A stretch of DNA of 64,000 nucleotides from Pseudomonadota bacterium (GCA_021849425.1 JAJZSY010000007.1:1-64000), one strand, 5' to 3'; shown: positions 16,966 to 26,498, counted from the first letter of the stretch. A program made the numbers and translations. The notes: generated by a model from the sequence alone, not told the origin.

Positions 16966-17817
16966 TCAGCGGCCGAAGCGGCGGTCGCGGCGCTGGAAGG
17001 CGCGGATCGCCCGCAGGTAGTCGATCCGGCGGAAGGCGGGCCAGGTGGCGTCGCAGAAATGCAGCTCGCTGTGAACGCTCTGCCAGAGCATGAAGCCGGA
17101 GAGGCGGATCTCGCCGCTGGTGCGGATGATGAGGTCGGGGTCGGGCATGCCGGCGAGGTAGAGATGGCGGCGGATCGCCTCCGGGCTCACGGCGGCGGCG
17201 GCCTCGGCGCAGCCCATCCCGGCGGCGGCGCATTCGGCGAGCAGGGCGCGCACCGCGTCGGCGATTTCCTCCCGCCCGCCATAGCCGATGGCGAGGGTGA
17301 CCGTCATGCCGTCATTGCCGCTGGTCGCATCCTCGGCGGCGTCGATCGCTTCGAGCAGGGCGGGGGGCAGGATGTCGCGCCGGCCGATCGCGGCGAGGCG
17401 GACGCCGCGGCGGCTGATGTGCGGATCGGCGACGAGGGCGCGCATCTTGGCCTCGACGGCGCCGAGAATGCCGCCCACCTCGGCCTCCGGCCGGCCGAGA
17501 TTGGCCGGGGAGAACACCCAGAGCGTGATCATCGGAATGCCCAGCTCGGCGCTCCAGGCGAGGATTTCGTCGAGCTTGGCCGCACCCCGGCGATAGATCT
17601 CGCCGGGATCGTTCAGCCCGGCGCGGCGGGCGTGGCGGCGGTTGCCATCGAGGATGATGCCGACATGGCGCGGCAGCGCGCCGGCGGCGACCTCGCGGGT
17701 GAGCCGCGCCTCGTACAGCCGGTAGACAAGGCCCCAGCCGAGCCGCCGCATCGCCCCGGTCAGCCTGGCGCGGCGGCGGGCGGATGGCCCCGGCGCTCCG
17801 GCCCGATCGTCTGACAT
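16966..17817 (-). CDS. cis-prenyltransferase (short-chain Z-isoprenyl diphosphate synthase-like)
   Basis: The 283-residue protein condenses isoprenyl diphosphates with Z geometry. It shows the catalytic Asp57 in IILDGNRRHARRAG, then GAAKLDEILAW, VFSPANLGR, and PDLIIRTSGEIRLSGFMLWQ with HSELHF near the C-terminus. The N-terminal YRLYEARL helix and the RTSGE (not RTGGE) signature resemble the actinobacterial Z-FPP synthase branch (Rv1086-like) more than housekeeping UppS. It is isolated from dxr/cdsA, the usual uppS neighbours, so it is probably a second paralogue. A start at 17868 is also possible. A 14-base tandem repeat overlaps its stop. Confidence 0.78.
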   Translation of the reverse strand: MSDDRAGAPGPSARRRARLTGAMRRLGWGLVYRLYEARLTREVAAGALPRHVGIILDGNRRHARRAGLNDPGEIYRRGAAKLDEILAWSAELGIPMITLWVFSPANLGRPEAEVGGILGAVEAKMRALVADPHISRRGVRLAAIGRRDILPPALLEAIDAAEDATSGNDGMTVTLAIGYGGREEIADAVRALLAECAAAGMGCAEAAAAVSPEAIRRHLYLAGMPDPDLIIRTSGEIRLSGFMLWQSVHSELHFCDATWPAFRRIDYLRAIRAFQRRDRRFGR

Positions 17818-17949
17818 GCGGGGTTTGTGGGCCGGGCGGGGGCGGAATGCAAGCGCTCGGGACGGCACCGCAACGAAACGCCCGGCCCGGCGGTTGACAT
17901 TTCCGGCGGGAGCGGGAAGCTGCCGCGACCTTCACGCACGGGATCGACC

Positions 17950-18879
17950 ATGACCGGGATGCAGACCAGGCCGCGCCACCAGGGCGTCTTTCCCGTGGTG
18001 CCGACGATTTTCGACGCGGCCGGCCGGCTCGATCTCGAAGGCCAGTGCCGCGCGGTGGATTTCATGATCGACGCCGGCGCGGACGGGTTGTGCCTGCTCG
18101 CCAATTTCTCCGAGCAGTTCGTCCTCGCCGACGAGGAGCGCGAGATCCTGATGCGGCGGATGCTCGAACATGTCGCCGGACGGGTGCCGGTGATCGTGAC
18201 GACGAGCCATTTCAGCACCGATCTCTGCATCGAGCGCAGCCGCCGCGCCGAGGCGATGGGGGCGGCGATGGTGATGGTGATGCCGCCCTATCATGGCGCG
18301 ACCATCCGCGTCGGCGCCGCCGGGCTGTGGGAATTCTTCCAGCGCCTGTCGGATGCGATCCGGATTCCGGTGATGATCCAGGACGCGCCGGTGGCCGGCA
18401 CGCCGCTGCCGGCCGAGCTGCTCGCCGAGATGGCGCGCGAGATCGCGCAGATCGCCTATTTCAAGATCGAGACGCCGCAGGCGGCGGCGAAGCTGCGCCG
18501 GCTGATCGAGCTGGGTGGCGCCGCGATCGAGGGGCCGTGGGACGGTGAGGAGGCGATCACCCTGCTCGCCGATCTCGACGCGGGGGCCACCGGGGCGATG
18601 ACCGGGGGCGGCTATCCCGACCTGATCGGCCCGATCGTGCATGCCTATCTGGCCGGGCGGCGCGGCGAGGCGGTGGCCGGCTACGAGCGCATCCTGCCGC
18701 TGATCAATTACGAGAACCGCCAGTGCGGGCTGATCGCGGCGAAGGCGCTGATGCGCGAGGGCGGGGTGATCCGCAGCGAGGCGGTGCGCCATCCGCTGGC
18801 GCCGCTGCACCCGGCGACGCGCGAGGGGCTGCTGGAGGTCGCCCGCCGGCTCGATCCGCTGGTGTTGCGTTGGGGGTGA
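17950..18879 (+). CDS. 2-keto-3-deoxy-L-arabonate dehydratase-like enzyme (DapA superfamily)
   Basis: The 309-residue TIM-barrel protein of the DHDPS/NAL superfamily has the Schiff-base lysine in AYFKIETP (Lys172). The C-terminal block EGGVIRSEAVRHPLAPLHP is characteristic of the Azospirillum AraD-type dehydratases that convert 2-keto-3-deoxy-arabonate to 2-oxoglutarate semialdehyde. GTxxE-type residues at ANFSEQFVL replace the GTTGE of true DapA. A FAH-family dehydratase-like gene is upstream. The TGA overlaps the GTG of the next gene (GTGA), so the efflux operon may be translationally linked to it, although the functions look unrelated. Confidence 0.75.
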   Translation: MTGMQTRPRHQGVFPVVPTIFDAAGRLDLEGQCRAVDFMIDAGADGLCLLANFSEQFVLADEEREILMRRMLEHVAGRVPVIVTTSHFSTDLCIERSRRAEAMGAAMVMVMPPYHGATIRVGAAGLWEFFQRLSDAIRIPVMIQDAPVAGTPLPAELLAEMAREIAQIAYFKIETPQAAAKLRRLIELGGAAIEGPWDGEEAITLLADLDAGATGAMTGGGYPDLIGPIVHAYLAGRRGEAVAGYERILPLINYENRQCGLIAAKALMREGGVIRSEAVRHPLAPLHPATREGLLEVARRLDPLVLRWG

Positions 18880-20273
18880 AGGCCGGGGCGGCTTCGCGCC
18901 CGGCTGGCGGTTGTGCGGGTGGCGGGCGGTGGCGCGGGCTTGCCGGGGCGGCGCTGCTGCTCGCGCTGGCGGGCTGCGCGCCCTATCGTCCGGCGCCGAT
19001 CGACCCGGCGGTGACGGCGACGGCGCTGACCGCGCGGCGGCTGGACCAGACGGGGCTGCTGCGCTTTCTCCGCGCCATGGGCGCGCGGCCGGAGCGCGGG
19101 TTCGGGCTGCGGGCGCTGACGCTGGTCGCGGTTTATGAACGCCCGGCGCTGAAGCTCGCCACCGCCGAGGCCGGCGCGGCCGCGGCGGGCGTGGTGCGGG
19201 CGCGGCAGGTGCCGAACCCGACCCTGTCGCTGTCGCCGACTCTCAACGCGACGCAGGCCAGCCCCTCGCCGATCCGGATCGGGCCCGCAATCAGCTTTCT
19301 GGTGGCGAATTTCGGCGCCCGGCAGGCCGGCATCGCCGCCGCCGAGGCGCGGGTGGCCGCCGCGCGCGACATGATCGCCGCCACCGCCTGGCAGGAGCGC
19401 GGCGCGGTGCGCGCGGCGCTGCTCGCCCTGTTCATCGATCGCCGCGCCCTGCGGCTCAGCCGGCGGCTGGCCGGTGCGGCGGGGGAGATCGAGACGGTGA
19501 TCGCCGGGCGGGCGGCGCGCGGGATGTTGGCGGCGAGCGCTCTCGCCGGCGCCGCGCAGGCGGCGGACCAGGCGCGGCTCGCGGTGGCGCGGGACGAGGC
19601 GCGTCTTGACGCCGACCGCGCCCGGCTCGCCGCCGCGATCGGCATGCCGGCGGCGGCGCTGCGCCATGCGCGCCTGTCCTTCGCCGCCTTCGCCCATCCG
19701 GTCGCGCCGCGCGATCTGCCGGCGCTGGTCCGTCGCGCGCTGATCGCGCGGCCCGAGATCGAAGCCGCGCTGGCCCGCTATCGCGCCGCCGACGCCGCGC
19801 TGCGCCAGGCGGTGGACAGCCGCTTCCCCGGGCTGCGGATCGGGCCGGGGTATGAATACGACCAGGGGGACAACAAGTTCGCGCTCTCGCTGTCGCTGCC
19901 GCTGCCGGTGTTCAACCAGCACCAGGGGCAGATCGCGGTGGCGCGGGCGCGGCGCCGCGTGGCCGCCGCCGCGTTCGAGCGGGCGCAGGCGCGGGCGCTG
20001 GGGCGGATCGACGCCGCCGCCGCCGTGTGGCGGGGCAGCCGCGCGGTGCTGCGGGCGGCGCGGCGGCTGGAGGCGGTGGCCGAGCGGCGGGCGGCGCAGG
20101 CGGCGGCGGCCTATCGGCTCGGCGCCACCGGGCGGCTGCGGCTGGTCGAGGCGCGGCGCGCGGCGCTGCTCGCCCGCAGCCAGCGCCTTGCCGCCGAGGC
20201 GGCGGCGCTGCGCGCCCTCGCCGGGCTTGGCGATGCGCTGGAGATGCCGGTTTTCAGGGAGACGCCCGCATGA
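18876..20273 (+). CDS. czcC: outer-membrane efflux lipoprotein, CzcC/TolC family
   Basis: This is the outer-membrane channel of a three-part RND efflux pump. The 465-residue protein has a lipobox (LLLALAGC, acylated Cys near residue 34) and two repeats of long alpha-helical hairpins. Each repeat contains a strand with N-P-x-L-S (VPNPTLSLSP) or S-LPLPVFNQHQGQI, the latter typical of CzcC/CusC members. The GTG start at 18876 overlaps the previous stop codon. No ATG is available before the lipobox. The next gene overlaps the end by 4 bases, so this is an operon. Confidence 0.85.
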   Translation: MKAGAASRPAGGCAGGGRWRGLAGAALLLALAGCAPYRPAPIDPAVTATALTARRLDQTGLLRFLRAMGARPERGFGLRALTLVAVYERPALKLATAEAGAAAAGVVRARQVPNPTLSLSPTLNATQASPSPIRIGPAISFLVANFGARQAGIAAAEARVAAARDMIAATAWQERGAVRAALLALFIDRRALRLSRRLAGAAGEIETVIAGRAARGMLAASALAGAAQAADQARLAVARDEARLDADRARLAAAIGMPAAALRHARLSFAAFAHPVAPRDLPALVRRALIARPEIEAALARYRAADAALRQAVDSRFPGLRIGPGYEYDQGDNKFALSLSLPLPVFNQHQGQIAVARARRRVAAAAFERAQARALGRIDAAAAVWRGSRAVLRAARRLEAVAERRAAQAAAAYRLGATGRLRLVEARRAALLARSQRLAAEAAALRALAGLGDALEMPVFRETPA

Positions 20274-21194
20274 GGCAGGGACGATATCGCGCGGCGGTGG
20301 CGTTGGCGGCGGCGTTGGCGGCGGCGCTGCTGCCGCCGCTGGCCGGCGGCGCCGCGCGCGCGGCGGGTGTGACGGTCGGCAAGGCGACGCTGGCGAGCGG
20401 GCTGATCGGCACGATGACGCCGAAGCTGCGCACCGAGGCGCCGCAGCTTCATGCCGAGGGGCGGGTGCTCGACCCGGCCCCGGCGATCGCCCTGCGCGGC
20501 CGGATCGTGGCGGCGCAGGTGGCGGCGACGCTGGATGCCGCCACGCTCGCGCGCACCCGCAGCCTCTATCATGCGGCGGGCAATGTGTCGCGGGCCAGTC
20601 TCGAACAGGCCGAGGCGGCGGCGCGCGGCAGCGCCGCGCGGCTCGCGACCTTGCGGGCGGAGGCGATCGCGCGGTTTGGCGTGAAGCTCGGCCGCGCCAT
20701 CGCGCAGGATGGGCCCGCGTTCCGCGCCATCGCCGCCGGCGGCGCGCTGGTGCTGGCGGTGCGGGCGGGGCCCGCGCTGAAGCCGGCGCCCGCCCGCGCC
20801 ACGGCGCGGCTGCCCGACGGGACGGCGGCGGCGCTGCGGGCCATCGGGCCGGCGGGGGGTCTGCCGCCGGGGCTGGTGGGCCAGGCGCTGCTGTTCACCG
20901 GCCCGTCGCTGCCGGTGGGCACGCCGCTCGACGTGTCGCTGCCGGCGGGGCGGAAGATCGCGGGATATGACGTGCCGGCGGCCGCGCTGGTCTGGCATCG
21001 CGGCCGGGCCTTCGTGTTCGTGCGGACGGCGCCGGGGCGGTTCGCCGCGATCGCGGTCGGCGGCGGCCGGCGGTGCTGCCACGCGGTTCGTGCCGGCGCA
21101 GGCGCTGCCGCCCGCGCCGGCGATCGTCGTTCGCGGCGCCGGGCTGCTGAATTCGATGCTGGCCGGCGGTGGCGATGCCGCCGATCAGGATTGA
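20270..21194 (+). pseudogene. czcB: RND periplasmic adaptor (CzcB-like) with an apparent one-base frameshift
   Basis: The product should be the periplasmic membrane-fusion protein of the pump. It has a signal peptide (about 1-30), a central hairpin (TLARTRSLYHAAGNVSRASL) and a beta-barrel region ending VWHRGRAFVFVRTAPGRFAAIAV. After GGG at about residue 266 the reading frame turns into Arg/Cys-rich shadow. Omitting one C of the CC at 21067-21068 restores a sensible tail, beginning GGGGGAATRFVPAQ, running through AIVVRGAGLLNSML and ending at TGA 21194, 10 bases before the pump gene. The repaired protein would be 307 residues. It may be a genuine lesion or a sequencing error in GGC repeats. Confidence 0.75.
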
Positions 21195-21204
21195 GACAGC
21201 CCGC

Positions 21205-24200
21205 ATGCTCCCCGCCATCGTCCGCATCGCGCTGCGCTATCGTCTCGTCGTCGTGCTCGTGGTCGCGGGGCTCGCCGCGATCCAGATCGCGCGGCTGCCG
21301 GGGGCGCGGTATGACGTGTTTCCCGAATTCACCGCGCCGACCGTTCTGATCGAGTCGGCGACGCCGGGGTTCAGCGCGGTGCAGACCGAGCAGCTGGTGA
21401 CCGACCGGCTGGAGCGGCGGCTGACCGGCCTGCCGGGCCTCGCGCGGATGCGCTCGACCTCGGAGGCCGGGCTGTCGGTGGTGCATCTGGTGTTTCACGG
21501 CGGCACCGACCCCTATGCCGACCGCCAGCGCGTCGCCGGGCGGCTCGCCGAGCTGGGCGCGATCCTGCCCGCCGGGGTCGTGCCGCGTCTCGCGCCGATG
21601 CAGTCCTCGACCGGGACGGCGCTGGAGATCGGGCTGTATCCGCGGGCCGGCATGTCGCTCGAACGGCTGACGGCGATCGCCGAGACCGAGCTGCGCCCGG
21701 CGCTGCTGGCGGTGCCGGGGGTGGCGAAGATCGTGATATTCGGCGCCCGGCCGCCGCAATTCGACATCGCGCTGCGGCCGGGGCGGCTGCTGGCGACCGG
21801 ATTCACCGCCGCCGACGTGGCGCGGGCGGCGCATGCGGCGAGTGCGGTGATCGGCGCCGGGTTCATCGATACCGGCGCGCAGCGCCTGGTGCTGGCGCCG
21901 GAAGGCCAGGCGCGCGACGCGGCGGCGCTGGCGCAGAGCTGGCTCGGGACGCGGGGCGGCCTGCCGGTGAGCATCGGCGATGTCGCCCGGGTGCGGGTCG
22001 GCGCGCCGCCGGGCTTCGGGGCGGCGCTGATTCATGACCGGCCGGGGCTGCTGCTGCTGGTCTCATCGCTCTACGGCGCCAACACGCTGAAGGTCGCCGA
22101 CCAGGCGGGGCGGGTGGTGGCCCGGCTCACGCCGGGGCTGCTGGCGCAGGGCGTCGGCGTCGATCCGCGCGCCTTCACCCCGGCGGCGTTCATCCGCATC
22201 GCGCTGCTCGATCTCGGCCATGTGCTGCTGATCGGCGCGGGGCTGATCCTGCTGGTGCTGCTCGCCGCCCTGCGCGACTGGCGGGCGGCGCTGATCTCGT
22301 TCATCGCCATTCCGGTTTCGCTGCTGGCGGCGGTGGGGGTGATCACGGGGCTCGGCGTCACGCTCAACACCATGGCGCTGGCGGGGCTGGCGATCGCGCT
22401 CGGCGAGCTGGTGGACGACGCGGTGGTCGATGTCGAGAACATCACCCGGCGGCTGCGGGAGAACCGGGCGCGGGCGGCGCCGGAGCCGACGCTGCCCGTC
22501 ATCCTGCGCGCCTCGCTGGAGGTGCGCAGCGCGATCGTCTTCGCCAGCGCCGCGGTGATCGCCGCCTTCACCCCGGTGATCATGCTCGGCGGCGTGGCCG
22601 GGCGGCTCTTCGCGCCGCTCGGCATCGCCTATATTGCGGCGATCGCCGCCTCGCTCGCGGTGGCGCTGGTGGTGACGCCGGCGCTGGCGGCGCTGCTGCT
22701 CGGGCGCGGCGGCGGGCGGGCGCGGACCCCGCCGATCGTGCTGCTGCAACCGGCCTATCAGCGGCTGCTGGCCGGGCTGGAGCGCGCGGGCGGGATGGCG
22801 GCGGCGCTGGCGCTGGTGGCCGTGCTGGCGGCCGCGGCGAGCGTGCCGCTGCTCCAGGCGCGCTTCCTGCCGCGGTTTCGCGAGAACGACGTGATCGTTC
22901 ACTATCTCGCCGCCCCCGGCATGTCGGTCGATGCGATGCTGGCGATCGGCCGGCAGGTGGTTGGCACGATCGACCGCCTGCCCGAGGTGGCCAACGCGGT
23001 GATGCATATCGGCCGCGCCTCGATGAGCAACGGCCATGCCGGGGTGAACAAGGCCGAGATCGACATCACGCTGAGCCGGCGCGGCAACCGGCACGCTGCG
23101 CGCTCGGCGCGGCGAATCCTCGATGCGGTGCGCGGCATCGAGGGCCTGTCGTGGTGGAGCCGGACATTCCTCTCCGAGCGAATTGATGAAAGCGTGTCCG
23201 GCGATACCGCGCCGGTGACGGTGGCGGTGTTCGGGCCGGATCTCGCGCGGATCGACGCGGCGGCGCGGCGCATCGCCGCCGTGGCGCGGCGCCTGCCCGG
23301 CGTGAGCGCCGCAGCACCGGTGGCGAGCGCCGCCGAGCCGACCCTCGCCATCACGCTCGACCGCGCGGCGATGCTGCGCTTCGGCGTCAGCGCGCGGGCG
23401 GCGCTCGACGCGCTGCGGCTGGCCTATGCGGGGCAGATTGTCGGGCATGTCTATCTCGGCACGCTGGTTCAGCCGGTGGTGGTGACGCTGCCGCGCGCGC
23501 TGCGCCGGGCGCCGGACGGGGTGGGCGACCTGCCGGTGGCGGCGGCGGGCGGCCGGGTGGTGACGCTAGGGATGATCGCGGCGATCCGGCAGACGCGCTC
23601 GCCGGCGCAGATCCTGCACGAGGAGGGACGGCGGGTGCAGGTCGTCGCGGTGCAGACCCGGCACGGCGGGGCGGCCGCGGCGATCGCGGCGCTGCGCCGG
23701 CGGCTCGGGCGGATGCGGCTGGGGGCGGGCGTTTACGTGGAGTATGGCGGCACGGCGGTGGCCGGCGGGGCGGCGCGGCGCGCGCTCATCGCCGATGCGG
23801 GGATCGCGCTCGCGGTCATTCTCGCGCTGATCGCGCTGGCGCTGCGCGACGCGCGGGCGGTGGCGCTGGTGGTGGGCATCCTGCCGGTCGCCTTCGCCGG
23901 CGGGGTGGCGACGGTGTGGATTTTTCTCGCCGGCCATCTCGGCCTCGGCGCGATGGTGGGGCTGGCGACGCTGTTCGGCCTGACGCTGCGCAACGGGCTG
24001 CTGTTGCTGATCCACATGCGCCGGCTGGCGACCGAGGAGGGGCTGGCGTGGTCGGCGGCGACGGCGCGGATGGCGGCGGCGGACCGGCTGCCGGCGATCG
24101 TGATCACCGCCATCGTCACCGCGCTGGGGCTGCTGCCGCTCGCCATCGCCTCCGGCTCGCCGGGCGATGCGATCGAGGGGCCGATGGCGATCGTGATCCT

Positions 24201-24303
24201 GGGCGGGCTGCTGACGGCGACGCTGCTGTCGTTGTTCGTGCTGCCGGTGCTCGCGCCGCGCCTCGCCCGGTTTCGCCCGCGCCGGGACGACGGGCTGGGC
24301 TGA
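21205..24303 (+). CDS. czcA: heavy-metal-type RND efflux pump, CzcA/CusA family
   Basis: This is the inner-membrane proton-driven pump of the operon. The 1032-residue protein has the N-terminal helix, two large periplasmic loops and a twelve-helix RND layout. A-I-A-L-G-E-L-V-D-D-A-V-V-D-V-E-N near residues 400-412 carries the acidic proton-relay residues of the heavy-metal branch. The PYADRQRVAGRL and IVIFGARPPQFDI segments are typical of CzcA-like pumps. No methionine relay of the CusA type is obvious, so the substrate is left open among divalent metals and organic solutes. The ATG at 21205 is preferred to GTG at 21169 because it follows the adaptor stop. Confidence 0.87.
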   Translation: MLPAIVRIALRYRLVVVLVVAGLAAIQIARLPGARYDVFPEFTAPTVLIESATPGFSAVQTEQLVTDRLERRLTGLPGLARMRSTSEAGLSVVHLVFHGGTDPYADRQRVAGRLAELGAILPAGVVPRLAPMQSSTGTALEIGLYPRAGMSLERLTAIAETELRPALLAVPGVAKIVIFGARPPQFDIALRPGRLLATGFTAADVARAAHAASAVIGAGFIDTGAQRLVLAPEGQARDAAALAQSWLGTRGGLPVSIGDVARVRVGAPPGFGAALIHDRPGLLLLVSSLYGANTLKVADQAGRVVARLTPGLLAQGVGVDPRAFTPAAFIRIALLDLGHVLLIGAGLILLVLLAALRDWRAALISFIAIPVSLLAAVGVITGLGVTLNTMALAGLAIALGELVDDAVVDVENITRRLRENRARAAPEPTLPVILRASLEVRSAIVFASAAVIAAFTPVIMLGGVAGRLFAPLGIAYIAAIAASLAVALVVTPALAALLLGRGGGRARTPPIVLLQPAYQRLLAGLERAGGMAAALALVAVLAAAASVPLLQARFLPRFRENDVIVHYLAAPGMSVDAMLAIGRQVVGTIDRLPEVANAVMHIGRASMSNGHAGVNKAEIDITLSRRGNRHAARSARRILDAVRGIEGLSWWSRTFLSERIDESVSGDTAPVTVAVFGPDLARIDAAARRIAAVARRLPGVSAAAPVASAAEPTLAITLDRAAMLRFGVSARAALDALRLAYAGQIVGHVYLGTLVQPVVVTLPRALRRAPDGVGDLPVAAAGGRVVTLGMIAAIRQTRSPAQILHEEGRRVQVVAVQTRHGGAAAAIAALRRRLGRMRLGAGVYVEYGGTAVAGGAARRALIADAGIALAVILALIALALRDARAVALVVGILPVAFAGGVATVWIFLAGHLGLGAMVGLATLFGLTLRNGLLLLIHMRRLATEEGLAWSAATARMAAADRLPAIVITAIVTALGLLPLAIASGSPGDAIEGPMAIVILGGLLTATLLSLFVLPVLAPRLARFRPRRDDGLG

Positions 24304-24335
24304 CGCCCCGATATGCGGCGGCTTCCCGCGGGCAA

Positions 24336-24368
24336 GAAAAATCCCGGCGCATGGGGATGCGCCGGGAT
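24336..24368 (-). terminator. rho-independent terminator of the phosphoesterase gene
   Basis: A perfect 12-base stem ATCCCGGCGCAT / ATGCGCCGGGAT (24341-24352 and 24357-24368) has a 4-base loop. On the minus strand it is followed by TTTTCTT. A second, shorter hairpin GGCGCAT-N4-ATGCGCC (24380-24397) precedes it and reuses the same bases. It is also the only stop signal for the convergent RND operon. Confidence 0.85.
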
Positions 24369-24419
24369 GTCTGGCCCCTGGCGCATATGGATGCGCCGGG
24401 ATTGCTGGCCTTGGCGTGA

Positions 24420-26477
24420 TCAGGGCGTCGGGTTGGTGCTCGGCAGCGGGTTGAAGTCGGCCGGGATCGTGGTGGCGATGCCCTTGGCGACGTCGGTCGG
24501 CACGATGTGGTCGGCCCGGCAGCCATTGCCGCCATAGTGCGGCAGCGACATGATCACCTTGTTGGGGATCATCGCGTAGCTGGCCGGCAGCGGCGCCGCC
24601 CGGCCGGTGAGGCGGGCCGGATCGAAAGCGCCCATCAGGTCGCCGACATAGGGGGTCAGCGCGTCGGACGGGCCGATATTCGCCTCGCCGAACTCGCTCT
24701 CGCCATCGGCGCGGCCCTTCAGCTCATCCGGCAGCAGGGCGAGCGGCGTCAGGCCGAACACCTCGTCGACGAACTTCACCACCGAGGACTGGCTGCCGTC
24801 CTGGTGATCGACCTGATGCGTCTTCGCATAGGGCGAGATCAGGATCATCGGCACGCGCGGGCCGAACTTGAAGACCTCCTTGTCCGGGCCGTTGACGATG
24901 ACCGGCGGCGGCACATGGTCGTAATCGCCCTCGGAATCGTCCCAGGTGATGATGATCGCGGCGTGCTTCCAGTATTTGCTGCTGGCGATCGCGTTCACCG
25001 CCTTGGCCACCATCGCCTCGCTGATCTGCGCATCCGAGTAGGCGGGGTGGTCGTCATCGCCGAGGAAGTTGGTCTGCGCCTTGGCGACCGGGTTGACCGG
25101 CTTCAGGCCGAAGATGTTCTGAAATCCGCCCTTGACGTAGAACACGCCGCCGGCGGCCGGCAGGGTGCCGCCCTTGAGCGCCGTGAACAGGTCGCCGAGC
25201 CCGTGCAGGTTGGCGCGCTCGTCGGGGTTGTTGGCGACATAGCCGAAATATTGCGGGCCGTTATGGTGGGTGATGTAGGAGGCGTGGGTGCCGTTGGCAT
25301 CGACCGGGTTGGCCGGGTCGGTCGGCTCGTGGTCGTAGCCTTCCTCGTACCAGCCCCAGTTGACCTGCTTGTGGCCGGACTGGGTGAGGTAGGCGATGTC
25401 GTCGTTGATGTCGGCGAGGTCGCCGGCGGCGTCGCTGTCGTGCTGCGTGATCGCGGCGGCGTTGCGGCCCATCGTGTTGATCGCGATGGAGGCGTAGGTC
25501 TGGTTGAGCTGCACGCCGTAGGTGAAGGCGGAGCCGCCGAAATCGCCCGGATTGACCGGCACGTTGGCGTTCTTGCTGGGGTCGAGCGGCGAGCCCCAGA
25601 AGGGATCGTTGTCGTCCATCACCGGCTCGCCGGCGCCGGATTCGCTCACCTTGAGGCCGTACGGGTTGGTCGCGGTCGGCCCGGTCGTCGGGTCGAAGGT
25701 GTTGAACGCCTCGTTCGGGTGCAGTGCCCACTGGGTCAGGCCGGTCTGGGCGGCGAAGATCGACAGGTTGCCCGGCGTCGAGGGGCCGGTGATGTTCTGG
25801 AAGACATGGTCGAACAACACGAAGCGGCTGGCGTAGCGCCACAGGAAGGGCACCGTGTCGCAATCCTCGTAGGCCATCGCGAGTTCGCCGAACTGCTTCG
25901 CCTTGAGCGAGGGATTGCCGGACGGCGAGTATTTCAGCTCCTCGGTGACGGCGAACTTGTCCATCAGCGGCTTGCCGGCGACGACATCCATCTTGGCGGC
26001 GATGCGGGCGTGGGAATGGTCGATGTCGTCGGTATCCCAGGCATATTGCTTCGGCCCGATGCGGAAGGGCGAGATCGTCGTCGTGCTGCCATCGGTGTTG
26101 ACCAGCTCCTGCACGAAGCCGGGGGTCTTGGCGGCCGGCTGCGAATAGAGCCCGTCCGCGCCGGGGAAGGTGCCGAAATAGGAGTCGAACGAGCGGTTCT
26201 CCTGATACAGCACGAAGACGTATTTGATCTTCTGGCGCACGAGCTGGACGAGCTGCGCGTGGGTGAGATGGAAGCGGTGGTGCCGGTGTTCGCCGTGTTC
26301 GCCCTGCTCCCAGCCGCCATTGTGCCAGGCCTCGCGGTCCATCAGCCCGGCGACGAAGGCATGGGCGTCGTCCGGACGGTTGAAGGCAAGGCGCCCATCC
26401 TGCTCGGCCAGCGCCGGTTGAATGGTCATGCTCAGCGCGCAGAGCGCTGAACAAGCCATTGCCAAAGCTCGTCTCAT
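24420..26477 (-). CDS. exported phosphoesterase (acid phosphatase/phospholipase C family, PF04185)
   Basis: The 685-residue protein has a signal peptide (RRALAMACSALCALSM, cleavage after ALA near 25). The PF04185 core begins VFVLYQENRSFDSYFGTFPG with the nucleophile region. QNITGPSTPGNLSIFAAQTG and IIITWDDSEGDYDHVPPP (metal ligands) follow, with GPRVPMILISPYAK later. The family hydrolyses phosphomonoesters or phospholipids outside the cytoplasm. GGAG is 9 bases before the ATG at 26477; the TTG at 26489 is less likely. It is next to the type II secretion genes, which are a plausible exporter. It could equally be a phospholipase C. Confidence 0.85.
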   Translation of the reverse strand: MRRALAMACSALCALSMTIQPALAEQDGRLAFNRPDDAHAFVAGLMDREAWHNGGWEQGEHGEHRHHRFHLTHAQLVQLVRQKIKYVFVLYQENRSFDSYFGTFPGADGLYSQPAAKTPGFVQELVNTDGSTTTISPFRIGPKQYAWDTDDIDHSHARIAAKMDVVAGKPLMDKFAVTEELKYSPSGNPSLKAKQFGELAMAYEDCDTVPFLWRYASRFVLFDHVFQNITGPSTPGNLSIFAAQTGLTQWALHPNEAFNTFDPTTGPTATNPYGLKVSESGAGEPVMDDNDPFWGSPLDPSKNANVPVNPGDFGGSAFTYGVQLNQTYASIAINTMGRNAAAITQHDSDAAGDLADINDDIAYLTQSGHKQVNWGWYEEGYDHEPTDPANPVDANGTHASYITHHNGPQYFGYVANNPDERANLHGLGDLFTALKGGTLPAAGGVFYVKGGFQNIFGLKPVNPVAKAQTNFLGDDDHPAYSDAQISEAMVAKAVNAIASSKYWKHAAIIITWDDSEGDYDHVPPPVIVNGPDKEVFKFGPRVPMILISPYAKTHQVDHQDGSQSSVVKFVDEVFGLTPLALLPDELKGRADGESEFGEANIGPSDALTPYVGDLMGAFDPARLTGRAAPLPASYAMIPNKVIMSLPHYGGNGCRADHIVPTDVAKGIATTIPADFNPLPSTNPTP

Positions 26478-26498
26478 GATTGTCTCCAAAATTAATTA

